Positions 45,798 through 53,721 of a stretch of 64,000 nucleotides of DNA are shown here, in pieces. Location: the NCBI RefSeq assembly GCF_004345325.1, contig NZ_SLVJ01000010.1, positions 62,001 through 126,000 of the forward strand, given 5' to 3'. The first letter of the stretch is position 1. Each line of letters begins with the position of its first letter. The notes below the pieces were generated by a model that saw only the letters and a list, made by a program, of their open reading frames with translations, had not been told where the DNA came from and did no database searches. Source of the DNA: Acinetobacter calcoaceticus. GTDB taxonomy: Bacteria; Pseudomonadota; Gammaproteobacteria; Pseudomonadales; Moraxellaceae. The position numbers and the translations under genes are program-made.

Positions 45798-46970
45798 ATG
45801 TCATTCAAAAATTTAGCTGATCAAACCAACGGTTTTTATATTCCATGTGTTTCATTATTTGGCCCTGGTTGTGCCAAAGAAGTGGGCGCAAAAGCGCAAA
45901 ATCTAGGCGCTAAAAAAGCACTCATCGTGACAGATGCAGGCCTATTTAAATTCGGCGTTGCAGACATTATCGTTAATTATCTTAAAGAAGCAGGCGTAGA
46001 CAGCCACGTATTCCCAGGCGCAGAACCAAACCCTACCGATGTAAACGTACATTTGGGTGTGGATGCCTATAACCAAAACCAATGTGACTTTATCGTTTCA
46101 TTGGGTGGTGGTTCTTCACATGACTGTGCCAAAGGTATTGGTCTAGTGACTGCAGGCGGTGGTCATATTCGTGACTATGAAGGGATCGACAAAAGTACGG
46201 TTCCAATGACCCCACTGATTGCGATCAATACCACTGCAGGTACGGCTTCTGAGATGACCCGTTTCTGTATCATCACCAATACCGATACTCATGTAAAAAT
46301 GGCGATTATCGATTGGCGTTGTACTCCACTGATTGCAGTGGATGATCCGAAATTGATGATCGCTAAGCCAGCAGCATTGACAGCCGCCACAGGTATGGAT
46401 GCCCTCACCCATGCGGTTGAAGCCTATGTCTCTACTGCAGCAAACCCGATTACTGATGCCTGCGCTGAAAAAGCCATTAGCATGATTAGTCAGTGGTTAA
46501 GTGCAGCTGTGGCCAATGGTGAAAACCTTGAGGCCCGTGATGCAATGAGCTATGCACAATACCTCGCAGGTATGGCATTTAACAATGCTTCACTTGGTTA
46601 TGTACATGCTATGGCGCATCAGTTGGGTGGTTTCTACAACTTGCCACATGGCGTTTGTAATGCCGTGTTGTTACCACACATCTGTACCTTCAACGTGATT
46701 GCTTGCCCAGATCGTTATAGCAAAATTGCAGAATTGATGGGCGTAAATATCGCTGGTCTGACCGTCACTGAGGCTGCATTTGCTGCGATTGAAGCAATCC
46801 GCACCTTGTCTCGCTCGATTGGTATCCCATCTGGCTTGGCAGAACTCGGTGTTAAAGCTGAAGATCATCAAGTGATGGCTAAAAATGCCCAAAATGATGC
46901 GTGTATGCTGACCAATCCACGTAAAGCCACTGAAGCGCAAGTCATCGCGTTGTTTGAAGCTGCAATGTAA
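45798..46970 (+). CDS. Iron-containing (group III) alcohol dehydrogenase
   Basis: 390 residues. NAD-binding GGGSSHDCAKGIG (about 98-110); metal-binding residues in GMDALTHAVEAYVS (about 195-210) and in HAMAHQLGGFYNLPHGVCNAVLLPH (about 265-292) with the usual three His and one Asp. It reads like the YiaY/AdhB/ErcA group that oxidises primary alcohols. In related bacteria such enzymes act in ethanol or 1,3-propanediol-type metabolism. It is monocistronic with an unusually long upstream region. Confidence 0.92.
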   Translation: MSFKNLADQTNGFYIPCVSLFGPGCAKEVGAKAQNLGAKKALIVTDAGLFKFGVADIIVNYLKEAGVDSHVFPGAEPNPTDVNVHLGVDAYNQNQCDFIVSLGGGSSHDCAKGIGLVTAGGGHIRDYEGIDKSTVPMTPLIAINTTAGTASEMTRFCIITNTDTHVKMAIIDWRCTPLIAVDDPKLMIAKPAALTAATGMDALTHAVEAYVSTAANPITDACAEKAISMISQWLSAAVANGENLEARDAMSYAQYLAGMAFNNASLGYVHAMAHQLGGFYNLPHGVCNAVLLPHICTFNVIACPDRYSKIAELMGVNIAGLTVTEAAFAAIEAIRTLSRSIGIPSGLAELGVKAEDHQVMAKNAQNDACMLTNPRKATEAQVIALFEAAM

Positions 46971-47278
46971 AACATCTGAATATAACTGAGTAAATTCAAT
47001 TGGCTCAGTTATAAATACAGCAGTTAAAGATACAGCAGTTATAGACTCAGTCGTTTTAATTGCCGCACTCGCCCTGTCTTATACAGAGCAACGTCATGAC
47101 GCTGCTCTGTGCGGTTTATCAAATACTCTCTCTTTAGAGCAGCACACTCGCTATGTCGTAGTCCATGCATTGCTTCAAGGGCTTAACTTCGGTTAAGCCC
47201 TTTTTTTTGCATTGATTTTATAAATGCAAGTATTGCGGCACATAGCAAAAATATAAAGACGATTGCTGCTAAATTTCC
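46971..47278. other. Structured intergenic region, possible small RNA
   Basis: It contains a 9-base hairpin just after the dehydrogenase stop (ATAACTGAG / CTCAGTTAT, 46982-47012), a direct repeat ATACAGCAGTTA twice (about 47020-47042), a nested stem (CCGCAC/GTGCGG around CAGAGCA/TGCTCTG, 47063-47115) and the strong terminator at 47178-47208. No protein-coding frame stands out. Confidence 0.45.
47178..47208 (+). terminator. Strong intrinsic terminator with UUCG tetraloop
   Basis: GGGCTTAAC TTCG GTTAAGCCC followed by eight T. It ends either the alcohol dehydrogenase message or a short RNA. Confidence 0.92.
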
Positions 47279-47327
47279 TTGACTAACTTGAGCGGATACT
47301 CTATTTTTCTGAATCTGGTTTAAACCA
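47279..47327 (+). promoter_or_regulatory. Promoter and operator of the UTRA-regulator operon
   Basis: -35 TTGACT (47279-47284), 17-base spacer, -10 TATTTT (47302-47307), then the perfect palindrome TGGTTTAAACCA (47316-47327) around the expected transcription start. The palindrome matches 10 of 12 positions of TGGTCTAGACCA, the site of GntR/HutC regulators such as DasR/NagR. A second half-site TAAACCAAATGGA follows (about 47335). Autorepression is the natural reading. Confidence 0.68.
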
Positions 47328-47394
47328 AAAGGAATAAACCAAATGGAGAAAATAACAAGTCTTACAGCATAGGGACTACACCAAAAGGATGAGT

Positions 47395-48093
47395 ATGATC
47401 AATTCAACTGTAGCGATAGCCAAGGAAAAGCTAGTTCAGCTTTTAGACAGTGGCCAATTTGCTATTGGTTCAAAGCTGCCATCTGAGCGTGAACTAGAAG
47501 AGTTAATCACAGTAAAGAGAATGACTTTAAGGCAAGCCTTGCTGCATTTAGAAGCTGAATCACGTATTTTTCGGAAGGATCGTCGTGGTTGGTTTGTGGC
47601 CTTACCGCGTTTTCAGTATCACCCTAAACAGGCGACCAGTTTTAAATTGGCTGCTTTAGCCCAAAAGTGGCATCCCTCATGGGGATATGCCGAAAAAGGC
47701 CATTGCCATAAGATCCCATTGGCAGCAGAAGTGCTCTATCGCAGTGAAGAAACCAAGACTTTATATGAAGTGACTGGTTGGGGTGCGTTGGACAGCCATA
47801 AGGTTTTTTTCCACCGTTCTTATATCAATCCTTTGGTCGCGCCTGACTTTATCAACACGCTTGCCGAGCAGTCTTTTCATGAGCATTGGCAGCAGCAGTA
47901 CAACAAAACCCTACATACCCAAAGCGTAAAAATCACCCCTGTTCGGGTGGATGATGATATCAGCAAAGAAATTGGCAGTACGGTCGGTACCCCCGCCATA
48001 TTAATTGAGAAATATCGTGCAGATGAGCAAGGACATATTCTGCAACTCGACCGTGAGTATTGGCGCTTCGAATCCGTCAATATCATTTTATAA
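47395..48093 (+). CDS. GntR-family (HutC/UTRA) transcriptional regulator
   Basis: 232 residues from ATG 47395, which stands at a better distance from AAAAGGA than the ATG at 47389. N-terminal winged helix (about 5-70: KLPSERELEELITVKRMTLRQALLHLE, GWFVALP). C-terminal UTRA effector domain (about 90-230: HRSYINPLVAPDF; VRVDDDISKEIGSTVGTPAILIEKY). UTRA domains bind small metabolites such as sugar phosphates, urocanate or phosphonates. It is the first gene of an operon with a TIM-barrel enzyme 10 bases downstream and an MFS transporter. Confidence 0.9.
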   Translation: MINSTVAIAKEKLVQLLDSGQFAIGSKLPSERELEELITVKRMTLRQALLHLEAESRIFRKDRRGWFVALPRFQYHPKQATSFKLAALAQKWHPSWGYAEKGHCHKIPLAAEVLYRSEETKTLYEVTGWGALDSHKVFFHRSYINPLVAPDFINTLAEQSFHEHWQQQYNKTLHTQSVKITPVRVDDDISKEIGSTVGTPAILIEKYRADEQGHILQLDREYWRFESVNIIL

Positions 48094-48103
48094 GGAAATA
48101 ACC

Positions 48104-49042
48104 ATGAGCAATCTTTGCAACCGAATTGATAACATACCTTTATATTTACATGCTTATGCCTATCATTTAAATATGCGTGTCGAACGCATTTTACCGCATG
48201 ACTTGTTAAACATAGCCAGAGAAAGTGGCTTAGTCGGGTTGAAAATTCATGTCTTAGATGGTGAAACCCAATCTTTGGGTCAAATGGATGATGCGGCTTT
48301 GACTGCATTTAAAATGGCAGCCATAGGTTTAGATATCCACATTGAAACCAGTGCTTCTGATGCAAATAGCATTGACCATGCCGTGCATATTGCGCAAATG
48401 ACTGGCGCAACTTCAGTTCGTTTTTACCCACGCTATGAGGGCTTATTAAACGAGGTATTGGCAAAAGTTGCTGCTGATTTACAATATATCAAGGCACGCT
48501 ACCAAGACAGTGCGTTAACCTTTAGCATCGAACAACATGAAGATTTAACCAGCCAAGAAATGCATGATTTGGTTGTCAATAGTGGCATGCAAAACTTATC
48601 AATCTTGTTTGATTTTGCCAATATGATTAATGCAAATGAAGCCCCACTCGATGCGTTACGCAACATGGCACCCGTGATTACCCAAGTGCATATTAAAGAT
48701 GCTTTGATCATTGCTGAAGGAAAAGGCTTCGGACATCAGGCTTGTCGATCTGGCGAGGGTGATATTCCAATGAAAGCCTTGTTAAAAGAATTACTTTTAT
48801 TGGGTAAAGATCAGCCGCAAGTGACCTCTTATGGCTTAGAAGAAGAAGTTGACTATTATGCACCTGCCTTTCGCTTCGATGATGAAGGTGATAATCCTTT
48901 TATTCCATGGCGTCAAATCAGTGAAACCGCATTACCTACTGAACATTTAGAACAACGATTGGCGCAAGAGATCAAGGATGCTCAAGCCCAATTGGCCTAT
49001 GTACGTCAGCTCTTAGCCGAAATAAAGCTACAGTCCGTTTAA
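48104..49042 (+). CDS. Xylose isomerase-like TIM-barrel protein, metal-dependent isomerase/epimerase family
   Basis: 312 residues from ATG 48104 (RBS AAGGAAA). The AP-endonuclease-2/xylose isomerase-like barrel has the metal-site pattern SIEQHE (Glu), LFDFANM (Asp), VHIKDA (His) and GLEEE (Glu) in order. Members isomerise, epimerise or dehydrate sugars and sugar-like acids. The C-terminal ~35 residues (EHLEQRLAQEIKDAQAQLAYV) form a predicted helix not typical of the core fold. The substrate is unknown; its place between a UTRA regulator and an MFS permease suggests catabolism of an imported carbohydrate-like compound. Confidence 0.8.
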   Translation: MSNLCNRIDNIPLYLHAYAYHLNMRVERILPHDLLNIARESGLVGLKIHVLDGETQSLGQMDDAALTAFKMAAIGLDIHIETSASDANSIDHAVHIAQMTGATSVRFYPRYEGLLNEVLAKVAADLQYIKARYQDSALTFSIEQHEDLTSQEMHDLVVNSGMQNLSILFDFANMINANEAPLDALRNMAPVITQVHIKDALIIAEGKGFGHQACRSGEGDIPMKALLKELLLLGKDQPQVTSYGLEEEVDYYAPAFRFDDEGDNPFIPWRQISETALPTEHLEQRLAQEIKDAQAQLAYVRQLLAEIKLQSV

Positions 49043-49120
49043 TCAAAAACATACCAAATTATTAAATCTATCGCTTATTTGACCGCGAGTCTTCGTCGTG
49101 GGTCAAAAGGAGAAATAAGC

Positions 49121-50380
49121 ATGCTATCAAAACGGAATTGGTTTATTTTCAGCTTATTAACGCTTTGTGGGGGCACAATCTACAAATTGCCATCTTTAAA
49201 AGATGCCTTTTATATCCCAATGCAAGAACATTTCAATCTGACCCACGGCCAAATCGGCAATGCGATGTCAGCAAACTCTATCGTAGCGACCATCGGGTTT
49301 TTCTTATCGATTTACTTTGTCGATAGATTGCCCCGAAGATATACCATGATGCTGTCTTTAGTTATTACTGGTTTATTGGGTTTTTATTTATCAACCATGC
49401 CTGGCTATTGGGCGATTATCGCAATATGGGCTGCTTTTGGTGTGACCTGCGACATGCTCAACTGGCCAATCCTACTCAAATCAGTCAGTCATTTAGGTGA
49501 TAGCACCCAGCAAGGTCGATTATTTGGTTTCTTAGAAACTGGCCGTGGTTTGGTTGATACTGTGGTTGCCTTCACCGCTTTGGGGCTGTTCACTTATTTT
49601 GGCAGTGGATTATTAGGGTTTAAGGTCAGTATTTGGTTCTATTCAACTATTGCTATCGTGGTCGGCGTGGCTATTTTTATTGCCATGGGCAAAGATGAAG
49701 CGAAACAAGCAATTGAAAATCCGGCACAGCGTGAAGTTAAGACTGAGAAAAAAAGTCTAAGCCATGTATTAAAAAACAAAGTCGTTTGGTTAATCGCATT
49801 AAATGTATTTTTTGTTTATGCCGTTTATTGTGGCCTGACTTTCTTCATTCCGTTTTTAAATACAGTTTATGCTTTACCCGTTGCTTTAGTTGGTGCTTAC
49901 GGCATTATCAATCAGTATTGCTTAAAAATGATTGGCGGTCCCATTGGCGGATTGGTATCAGATAAAATTCTTAAATCACCAAGTAAATATCTATTTTATA
50001 CCTTCGGACTCAGTGTCATCGCGATTATTATATTAATCTTCTTACCACATGAACATATGCCTGTTTATCTGGGCATGGCAAGTACCTTAGGCTTTGGTGC
50101 GATTGTTTTTACTCAGCGGGCTATTTTCTTCGCTCCAATTGGCGAAGCGAAAATCGATAAGAACTTTACTGGTGCTGCAATTGCATTAGGTAGTTTTATT
50201 GGTTATTCACCTGCGATGTTCTGCTATAGCTTATATGGCAATATTTTGGACCGTCTGCCTGGCTTGTTCGGCTACCAAATTGTTTTTGCAATCATGGGTG
50301 GATTTGCCTTTTTGGGCATGATTACCTCTTATTTCTTGGTGCGAAATATTAAGCAGTCAGCTAATACTCAAGCTCACTGA
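49121..50380 (+). CDS. MFS transporter (12 TM), third gene of the UTRA-regulated operon
   Basis: 419 residues from ATG 49121, preceded by AAAAGGAG; a longer TTG frame from 49079 is unlikely. Twelve hydrophobic helices with a central cytoplasmic loop (about 200-230, rich in Glu/Lys). The N-terminal text LCGGTIYKLPSLKDAFYIPMQEHF is typical of a subgroup of uncharacterised MFS permeases near YihN/GlpT-like organic anion carriers; this assignment is tentative. It presumably imports the substrate of the TIM-barrel enzyme. Confidence 0.82.
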   Translation: MLSKRNWFIFSLLTLCGGTIYKLPSLKDAFYIPMQEHFNLTHGQIGNAMSANSIVATIGFFLSIYFVDRLPRRYTMMLSLVITGLLGFYLSTMPGYWAIIAIWAAFGVTCDMLNWPILLKSVSHLGDSTQQGRLFGFLETGRGLVDTVVAFTALGLFTYFGSGLLGFKVSIWFYSTIAIVVGVAIFIAMGKDEAKQAIENPAQREVKTEKKSLSHVLKNKVVWLIALNVFFVYAVYCGLTFFIPFLNTVYALPVALVGAYGIINQYCLKMIGGPIGGLVSDKILKSPSKYLFYTFGLSVIAIIILIFLPHEHMPVYLGMASTLGFGAIVFTQRAIFFAPIGEAKIDKNFTGAAIALGSFIGYSPAMFCYSLYGNILDRLPGLFGYQIVFAIMGGFAFLGMITSYFLVRNIKQSANTQAH

Positions 50381-50503
50381 GACTACGATGGCTTAAAAAA
50401 ATGATCTCTATGCAAGTTTAGCTGTACTTAGCTAAGCTTGCTGACCCCCTCAAAAAAACTTGTGTTTCAAAATCATTGCTGTAATATTGCCACCTCAAAC
50501 AAA

Positions 50504-50517
50504 CTACCGATCGGTAG
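50504..50517. promoter_or_regulatory. Candidate TetR-family operator upstream of the Bcr/CflA pump
   Basis: The perfect palindrome CTACCGATCGGTAG (14 bases) extends imperfectly to ACTACCGATCGGTAGGT. It lies 54 bases before the pump ATG and abuts a possible -10 (TAATAT, 50519-50524). The regulator is probably the TetR encoded directly downstream of the pump. Confidence 0.65.
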
Positions 50518-50570
50518 GTAATATTTTAAATGTCAATTACCCTCAAATTTAAACACAAGGTTTTACTCAC

Positions 50571-51785
50571 ATGTCTGGTCAGGTTGGTCTAAAACTAACA
50601 ATTTCACTTGCCGTGGTGGTCGCCCTAGGTCCTGCCGCGATTGATATGTATTTGGCATCAATGCCACAAATGGCGGTGGATCTACATGTGTCCTATGCCT
50701 CTACACAACTGTCCTTGACGGTATTTTTGATCTTTATGGGCTTGGGACAACTGCTGTTTGGCCCATTTTCAGATGCCTTTGGTCGTAGACGGCCGTTATT
50801 AATCGGTCTATTGACCTATGCGCTGGCGTCTGCGGCGGCGGCCTATGCCACAAGTTTAGAGATGCTGATCTGGGCCCGTATCGTGCAAGGCTTGGGTGCG
50901 GCAATGGCCATCGTGGTGGTGATGAGTATCGTGCGCGATATTTCCGAAGGCACTGAGGCCGCTCAGCTTTATGCCTTGTTAAATACCATTGTGGCTTTAG
51001 GGCCAATCATTGCTCCTGCCATTGGTGGCGTACTTGGTGCGATGTATGGCTGGCAAGGGATCATGTTGTTTCTGGCGACCTTGGGTTTGGTGGTGTTACT
51101 GAACAGTTTACTGAATATTCCTGAAACTTTATCTGTATCACAACGTACCCGTTTTGACCTGAAAAGTGTACTGAGCACCTATGCGAAAATCTTGTCCAAT
51201 AAAGTGGTCTTATTGAACTTAATGGCCTTGTCTGCAGTATTCTTCTTTTTGTTTGTCTATATCGGCGGATCGGCCTATGTTTATCAACAACAATATGGTC
51301 TGAGTTCTGAGCAGTTTGGATTGGTCTTTGGCCTGACCAGTTTAAGTTTGATCCTTGGGGCATCCTCATCGGCCTACTTGGTTAAAAAAATAACCGTGAG
51401 TCATTTAGCCTTAATCGGTGCTGTACTGATGTGCATAGGCGGTCTAAGCTGTGTCTTGACCGAATTATTTCAATTGGGCCTGATCGGGATCGTGATCAGT
51501 ATTGCCTTTGCCCTATTTGGTTTGGGTATATTGGAAGCCACCCTGATGGCCATTGCCATGGAAACGCAAACCACGGCATTGGGCTCAACTGCAGCTTTGA
51601 TGGGCGCGATTCCGATGGTATTGGCATCTACCGCCACACCGTTTGCAGGTGCTTTGGTTGAATTTGACAGCGTTTATTGGTTGGCCTTAATGGGCTTAAT
51701 CGCACCCGTGATTTTAATCTTGGTACATTTTGGTAGCCGTACTAAGCCGCGCTGGAATGTATCTTCAATTGATACTGCGCTTTAA
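50571..51785 (+). CDS. Bcr/CflA-family MFS drug exporter
   Basis: 404 residues, 12 TM drug:H+ antiporter. Helix 1 carries LGPAAIDMYLASMPQMA, typical of the Bcr/CflA family. Motif A is GPFSDAFGRRRPLL (about 65-78), and motif C-like LNTIVALGPIIAPAIGG follows in TM5. Relatives export chloramphenicol, bicyclomycin or sulfonamides. The transport substrate is not predictable. It is co-oriented with the TetR gene 26 bases downstream and preceded by a perfect palindrome, a usual set-up for an inducible pump. Confidence 0.88.
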   Translation: MSGQVGLKLTISLAVVVALGPAAIDMYLASMPQMAVDLHVSYASTQLSLTVFLIFMGLGQLLFGPFSDAFGRRRPLLIGLLTYALASAAAAYATSLEMLIWARIVQGLGAAMAIVVVMSIVRDISEGTEAAQLYALLNTIVALGPIIAPAIGGVLGAMYGWQGIMLFLATLGLVVLLNSLLNIPETLSVSQRTRFDLKSVLSTYAKILSNKVVLLNLMALSAVFFFLFVYIGGSAYVYQQQYGLSSEQFGLVFGLTSLSLILGASSSAYLVKKITVSHLALIGAVLMCIGGLSCVLTELFQLGLIGIVISIAFALFGLGILEATLMAIAMETQTTALGSTAALMGAIPMVLASTATPFAGALVEFDSVYWLALMGLIAPVILILVHFGSRTKPRWNVSSIDTAL

Positions 51786-51811
51786 ATTATTCAATCTTAG
51801 AGGAACCCGCC

Positions 51812-52444
51812 ATGACCACAGCACCACGCTCAAGTGCCAAAAATCGAATCTATACTGCAGCGTTGGAACACTTTGTGGTCAATGGCTATGACGGTGCCTC
51901 ACTGAACAACATTGCTGAAATGGTTGGGATACGAAAAGCCTCGCTGTATGCGCACTTTAAGAGTAAGGATGAACTGTTTCAGCAATTGCTTGAAGATGCC
52001 TTAAGCACCGAATCCGCCTTTGTAGAAAGTTGTTTTGCCTTAAATAAGAACAGCATGACTACCACAGAGAACCCAGCGACTGATCCAATGCAGATCGACC
52101 GCTGTGGTCAGGCCTATTGTCAGGCTTTACGTGAGCGTTATATCCAATCAATGCCATTGCGCTTTTTGATCCGCACCGCATACGTCCCCCCTGTACATTT
52201 AATGCAACACATCAAAGATCGCTATCAGGACTATATCGATTGTTTAATCCATGCCTTTCAAGCTGAGTTACAACAATATATCGATCTTCCTGCGGCTCAA
52301 CAGCGATTGTATAGTGATGCTTATGTCGGTGTAATCGACAGTTTACATGTTGATCTACTGTATTCGGGATTGGATAATTTTGATCGCCGTTTGCAGTCAA
52401 TGCTGTATTTATTGGAATTGGCGCTGAAACAATTACGGCTGTGA
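51812..52444 (+). CDS. TetR/AcrR-family repressor
   Basis: 210 residues. The N-terminal helix-turn-helix (about 10-57: AKNRIYTAALEHFVVNGYDGASLNNIAEMVGIRKASLYAHFKSKDELF) is canonical. The C-terminal ligand domain is family-specific. Likely autogenous control with the upstream exporter through the 50504-50517 palindrome. Confidence 0.9.
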   Translation: MTTAPRSSAKNRIYTAALEHFVVNGYDGASLNNIAEMVGIRKASLYAHFKSKDELFQQLLEDALSTESAFVESCFALNKNSMTTTENPATDPMQIDRCGQAYCQALRERYIQSMPLRFLIRTAYVPPVHLMQHIKDRYQDYIDCLIHAFQAELQQYIDLPAAQQRLYSDAYVGVIDSLHVDLLYSGLDNFDRRLQSMLYLLELALKQLRL

Positions 52445-52481
52445 TTATTGGAAATATTGTTTTTCAATATAATTAATCAGT

Positions 52482-52750
52482 TTATTTTTTGGGTGCCTGA
52501 TTTGGTAAATACGCCTTACCATCTACACAGACAAATTCCGTAGTGCCTTTACGGAGATTGTTTTTTTCCCAGAACCATTCTGGTCCGCCCCCCCTATTTG
52601 GAATAAAATCCCCATCACAATCCAATACTTTTTTCCCAAACTTATCTTTTAAATAAGGGACGTTGGTATTATTGGGCTATAACTCAAGCCACATGCCACC
52701 AATAAAACCGAAGAAAAAACAGCCAACACATATAACCGATAATAACTCAT
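52482..52750 (-). pseudogene. Small lipoprotein gene with a one-base frameshift
   Basis: From ATG 52750 the frame reads MSYYRLYVLAVFSSVLLVAC with lipobox LVAC, then after YSPIIPTSLI meets TAA. The adjacent frame resumes at about NNTNVPYLKDKFGKKVLDCDGDF and continues through NLRKGTTEFVCVDGKAYLPNQ to TAA at 52482. One missing base near 52665-52680 restores a 90-codon gene with three cysteines besides the lipid anchor. The family is not recognised, though such short lipoproteins are common in Acinetobacter. It could be a sequencing error or true decay. Confidence 0.6.
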
Positions 52751-53128
52751 TAAACACACCTATATTAAAATATTAGTTTTACAAGTAATTTAACCAGAAA
52801 CAATGACTCGATAGAACGGATTAAATTTATGATCTATCTGCCCTACATTAACTTGAACAACTAAATTACTAAACTTAGATCCCATTGCAGCACCCTTCAT
52901 TTAATACACAACAGAGAGGTCAAAAACAATGGTTTTCATACACGATCAGTTTTGTGCTAAGTCCTGACACCGTTCAGGTTAGACAAAAAGTGGTTTAAAG
53001 CAAATATCAACCAGTTTGGCATTGCACCTCATGTTTGAATCCGCCATGCAACGAGAAAAATACGACATCATCCGCCTCAATACCGAGGTTAAGATAGAGT
53101 GTTGCTTTTGTCTTATAAACAATTCCAT
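52751..53128. other. AT-rich gap without gene
   Basis: I see only short frames interrupted by stops. On the minus strand, about 53003-53090 reads as a short open stretch resembling the end of a lost gene (GIEADDVVFFSLHGGFKHE), but I cannot name it. Probably debris of past insertions. Confidence 0.4.
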
Positions 53129-53638
53129 TTATATTTCACAACCACTAACGCCATTCTTGTTGTAATATAATCCAATCGACCAGGATGTAATATCTTTATA
53201 ATCTATTGGAATCCCACTCTTTGAAAACTCGTTAGTTTTTGTTGGGTATAAAATACTAATAACTTGATTTTCATTCAAACAGTACTCTGAATAATTACCG
53301 AAGTTTTCAAACTCCCTCCAACCGTTCAATTTCAATTTTCTAAGAATTATATTCATCTCACTTTTAGGTAATCTACTTTTTTTAATATAAATTGTACTCA
53401 AAGCATTACCGGGTCGTGAAATCCATGGTTCTAGAACTGGATCATAATTTTTTAAATAATCAAAAACAATCGTATTAAAATCAATCATTTCATCTGAGCC
53501 TTGTTTTTCTTTAAAACTCGAATCAGAGTTAACATATTCCCTTTCTACATCTATCAATGCATACATTTCGGCATTGGTTGTGGTTCCAAGCGCAGATACG
53601 AATAGCAAAAAAGTCATTTTAAAGAAATTTAATGTCAT
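53129..53638 (-). CDS. Secreted protein of unknown function
   Basis: 169 residues from ATG 53638 (a GTG lies four codons upstream). Signal peptide ends near TTNA-EM. The mature part has two cysteines (SEYCLNEN and SGCEI), Asn/Tyr/Ser rich, no recognised domain. Base composition is AT-rich compared with the core genes, suggesting recent acquisition. It lies 70 bases downstream of the ecotin-like gene. Confidence 0.65.
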   Translation of the reverse strand: MTLNFFKMTFLLFVSALGTTTNAEMYALIDVEREYVNSDSSFKEKQGSDEMIDFNTIVFDYLKNYDPVLEPWISRPGNALSTIYIKKSRLPKSEMNIILRKLKLNGWREFENFGNYSEYCLNENQVISILYPTKTNEFSKSGIPIDYKDITSWSIGLYYNKNGVSGCEI

Positions 53639-53679
53639 TCTACTTTGCACTTAAAAAGTCCAAGCGAATTTTAACAGCC

Positions 53680-53698
53680 CCGCAAATGCGAGGCATAA
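53680..53698 (-). terminator. CCTCGCA...TGCGGGG hairpin downstream of the ecotin-like gene
   Basis: On the minus strand CCTCGCA TT TGCGGGG precedes a T-containing stretch. A variant (CCTCG TAT TGCGGGG TTT) lies at 54614-54632 after the adhesin E-like gene, and a decayed copy at about 55082-55097. A weak terminator is the likely role. Confidence 0.5.
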
Positions 53699-53721
53699 AG
53701 TATATGCACGAATGGATAAAC

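Noticed and set aside
47600..48070. tRNA-like GTTCGAATCC-type sequence (CTTCGAATCCG at about 48066)
   Set aside because: It lies inside the UTRA regulator reading frame and no cloverleaf or acceptor stem pairs around it.
53003..53090. Short minus-strand stretch resembling the end of a lost gene or transposase
   Set aside because: Too short and interrupted; no terminal repeats or conserved transposase motif could be read.
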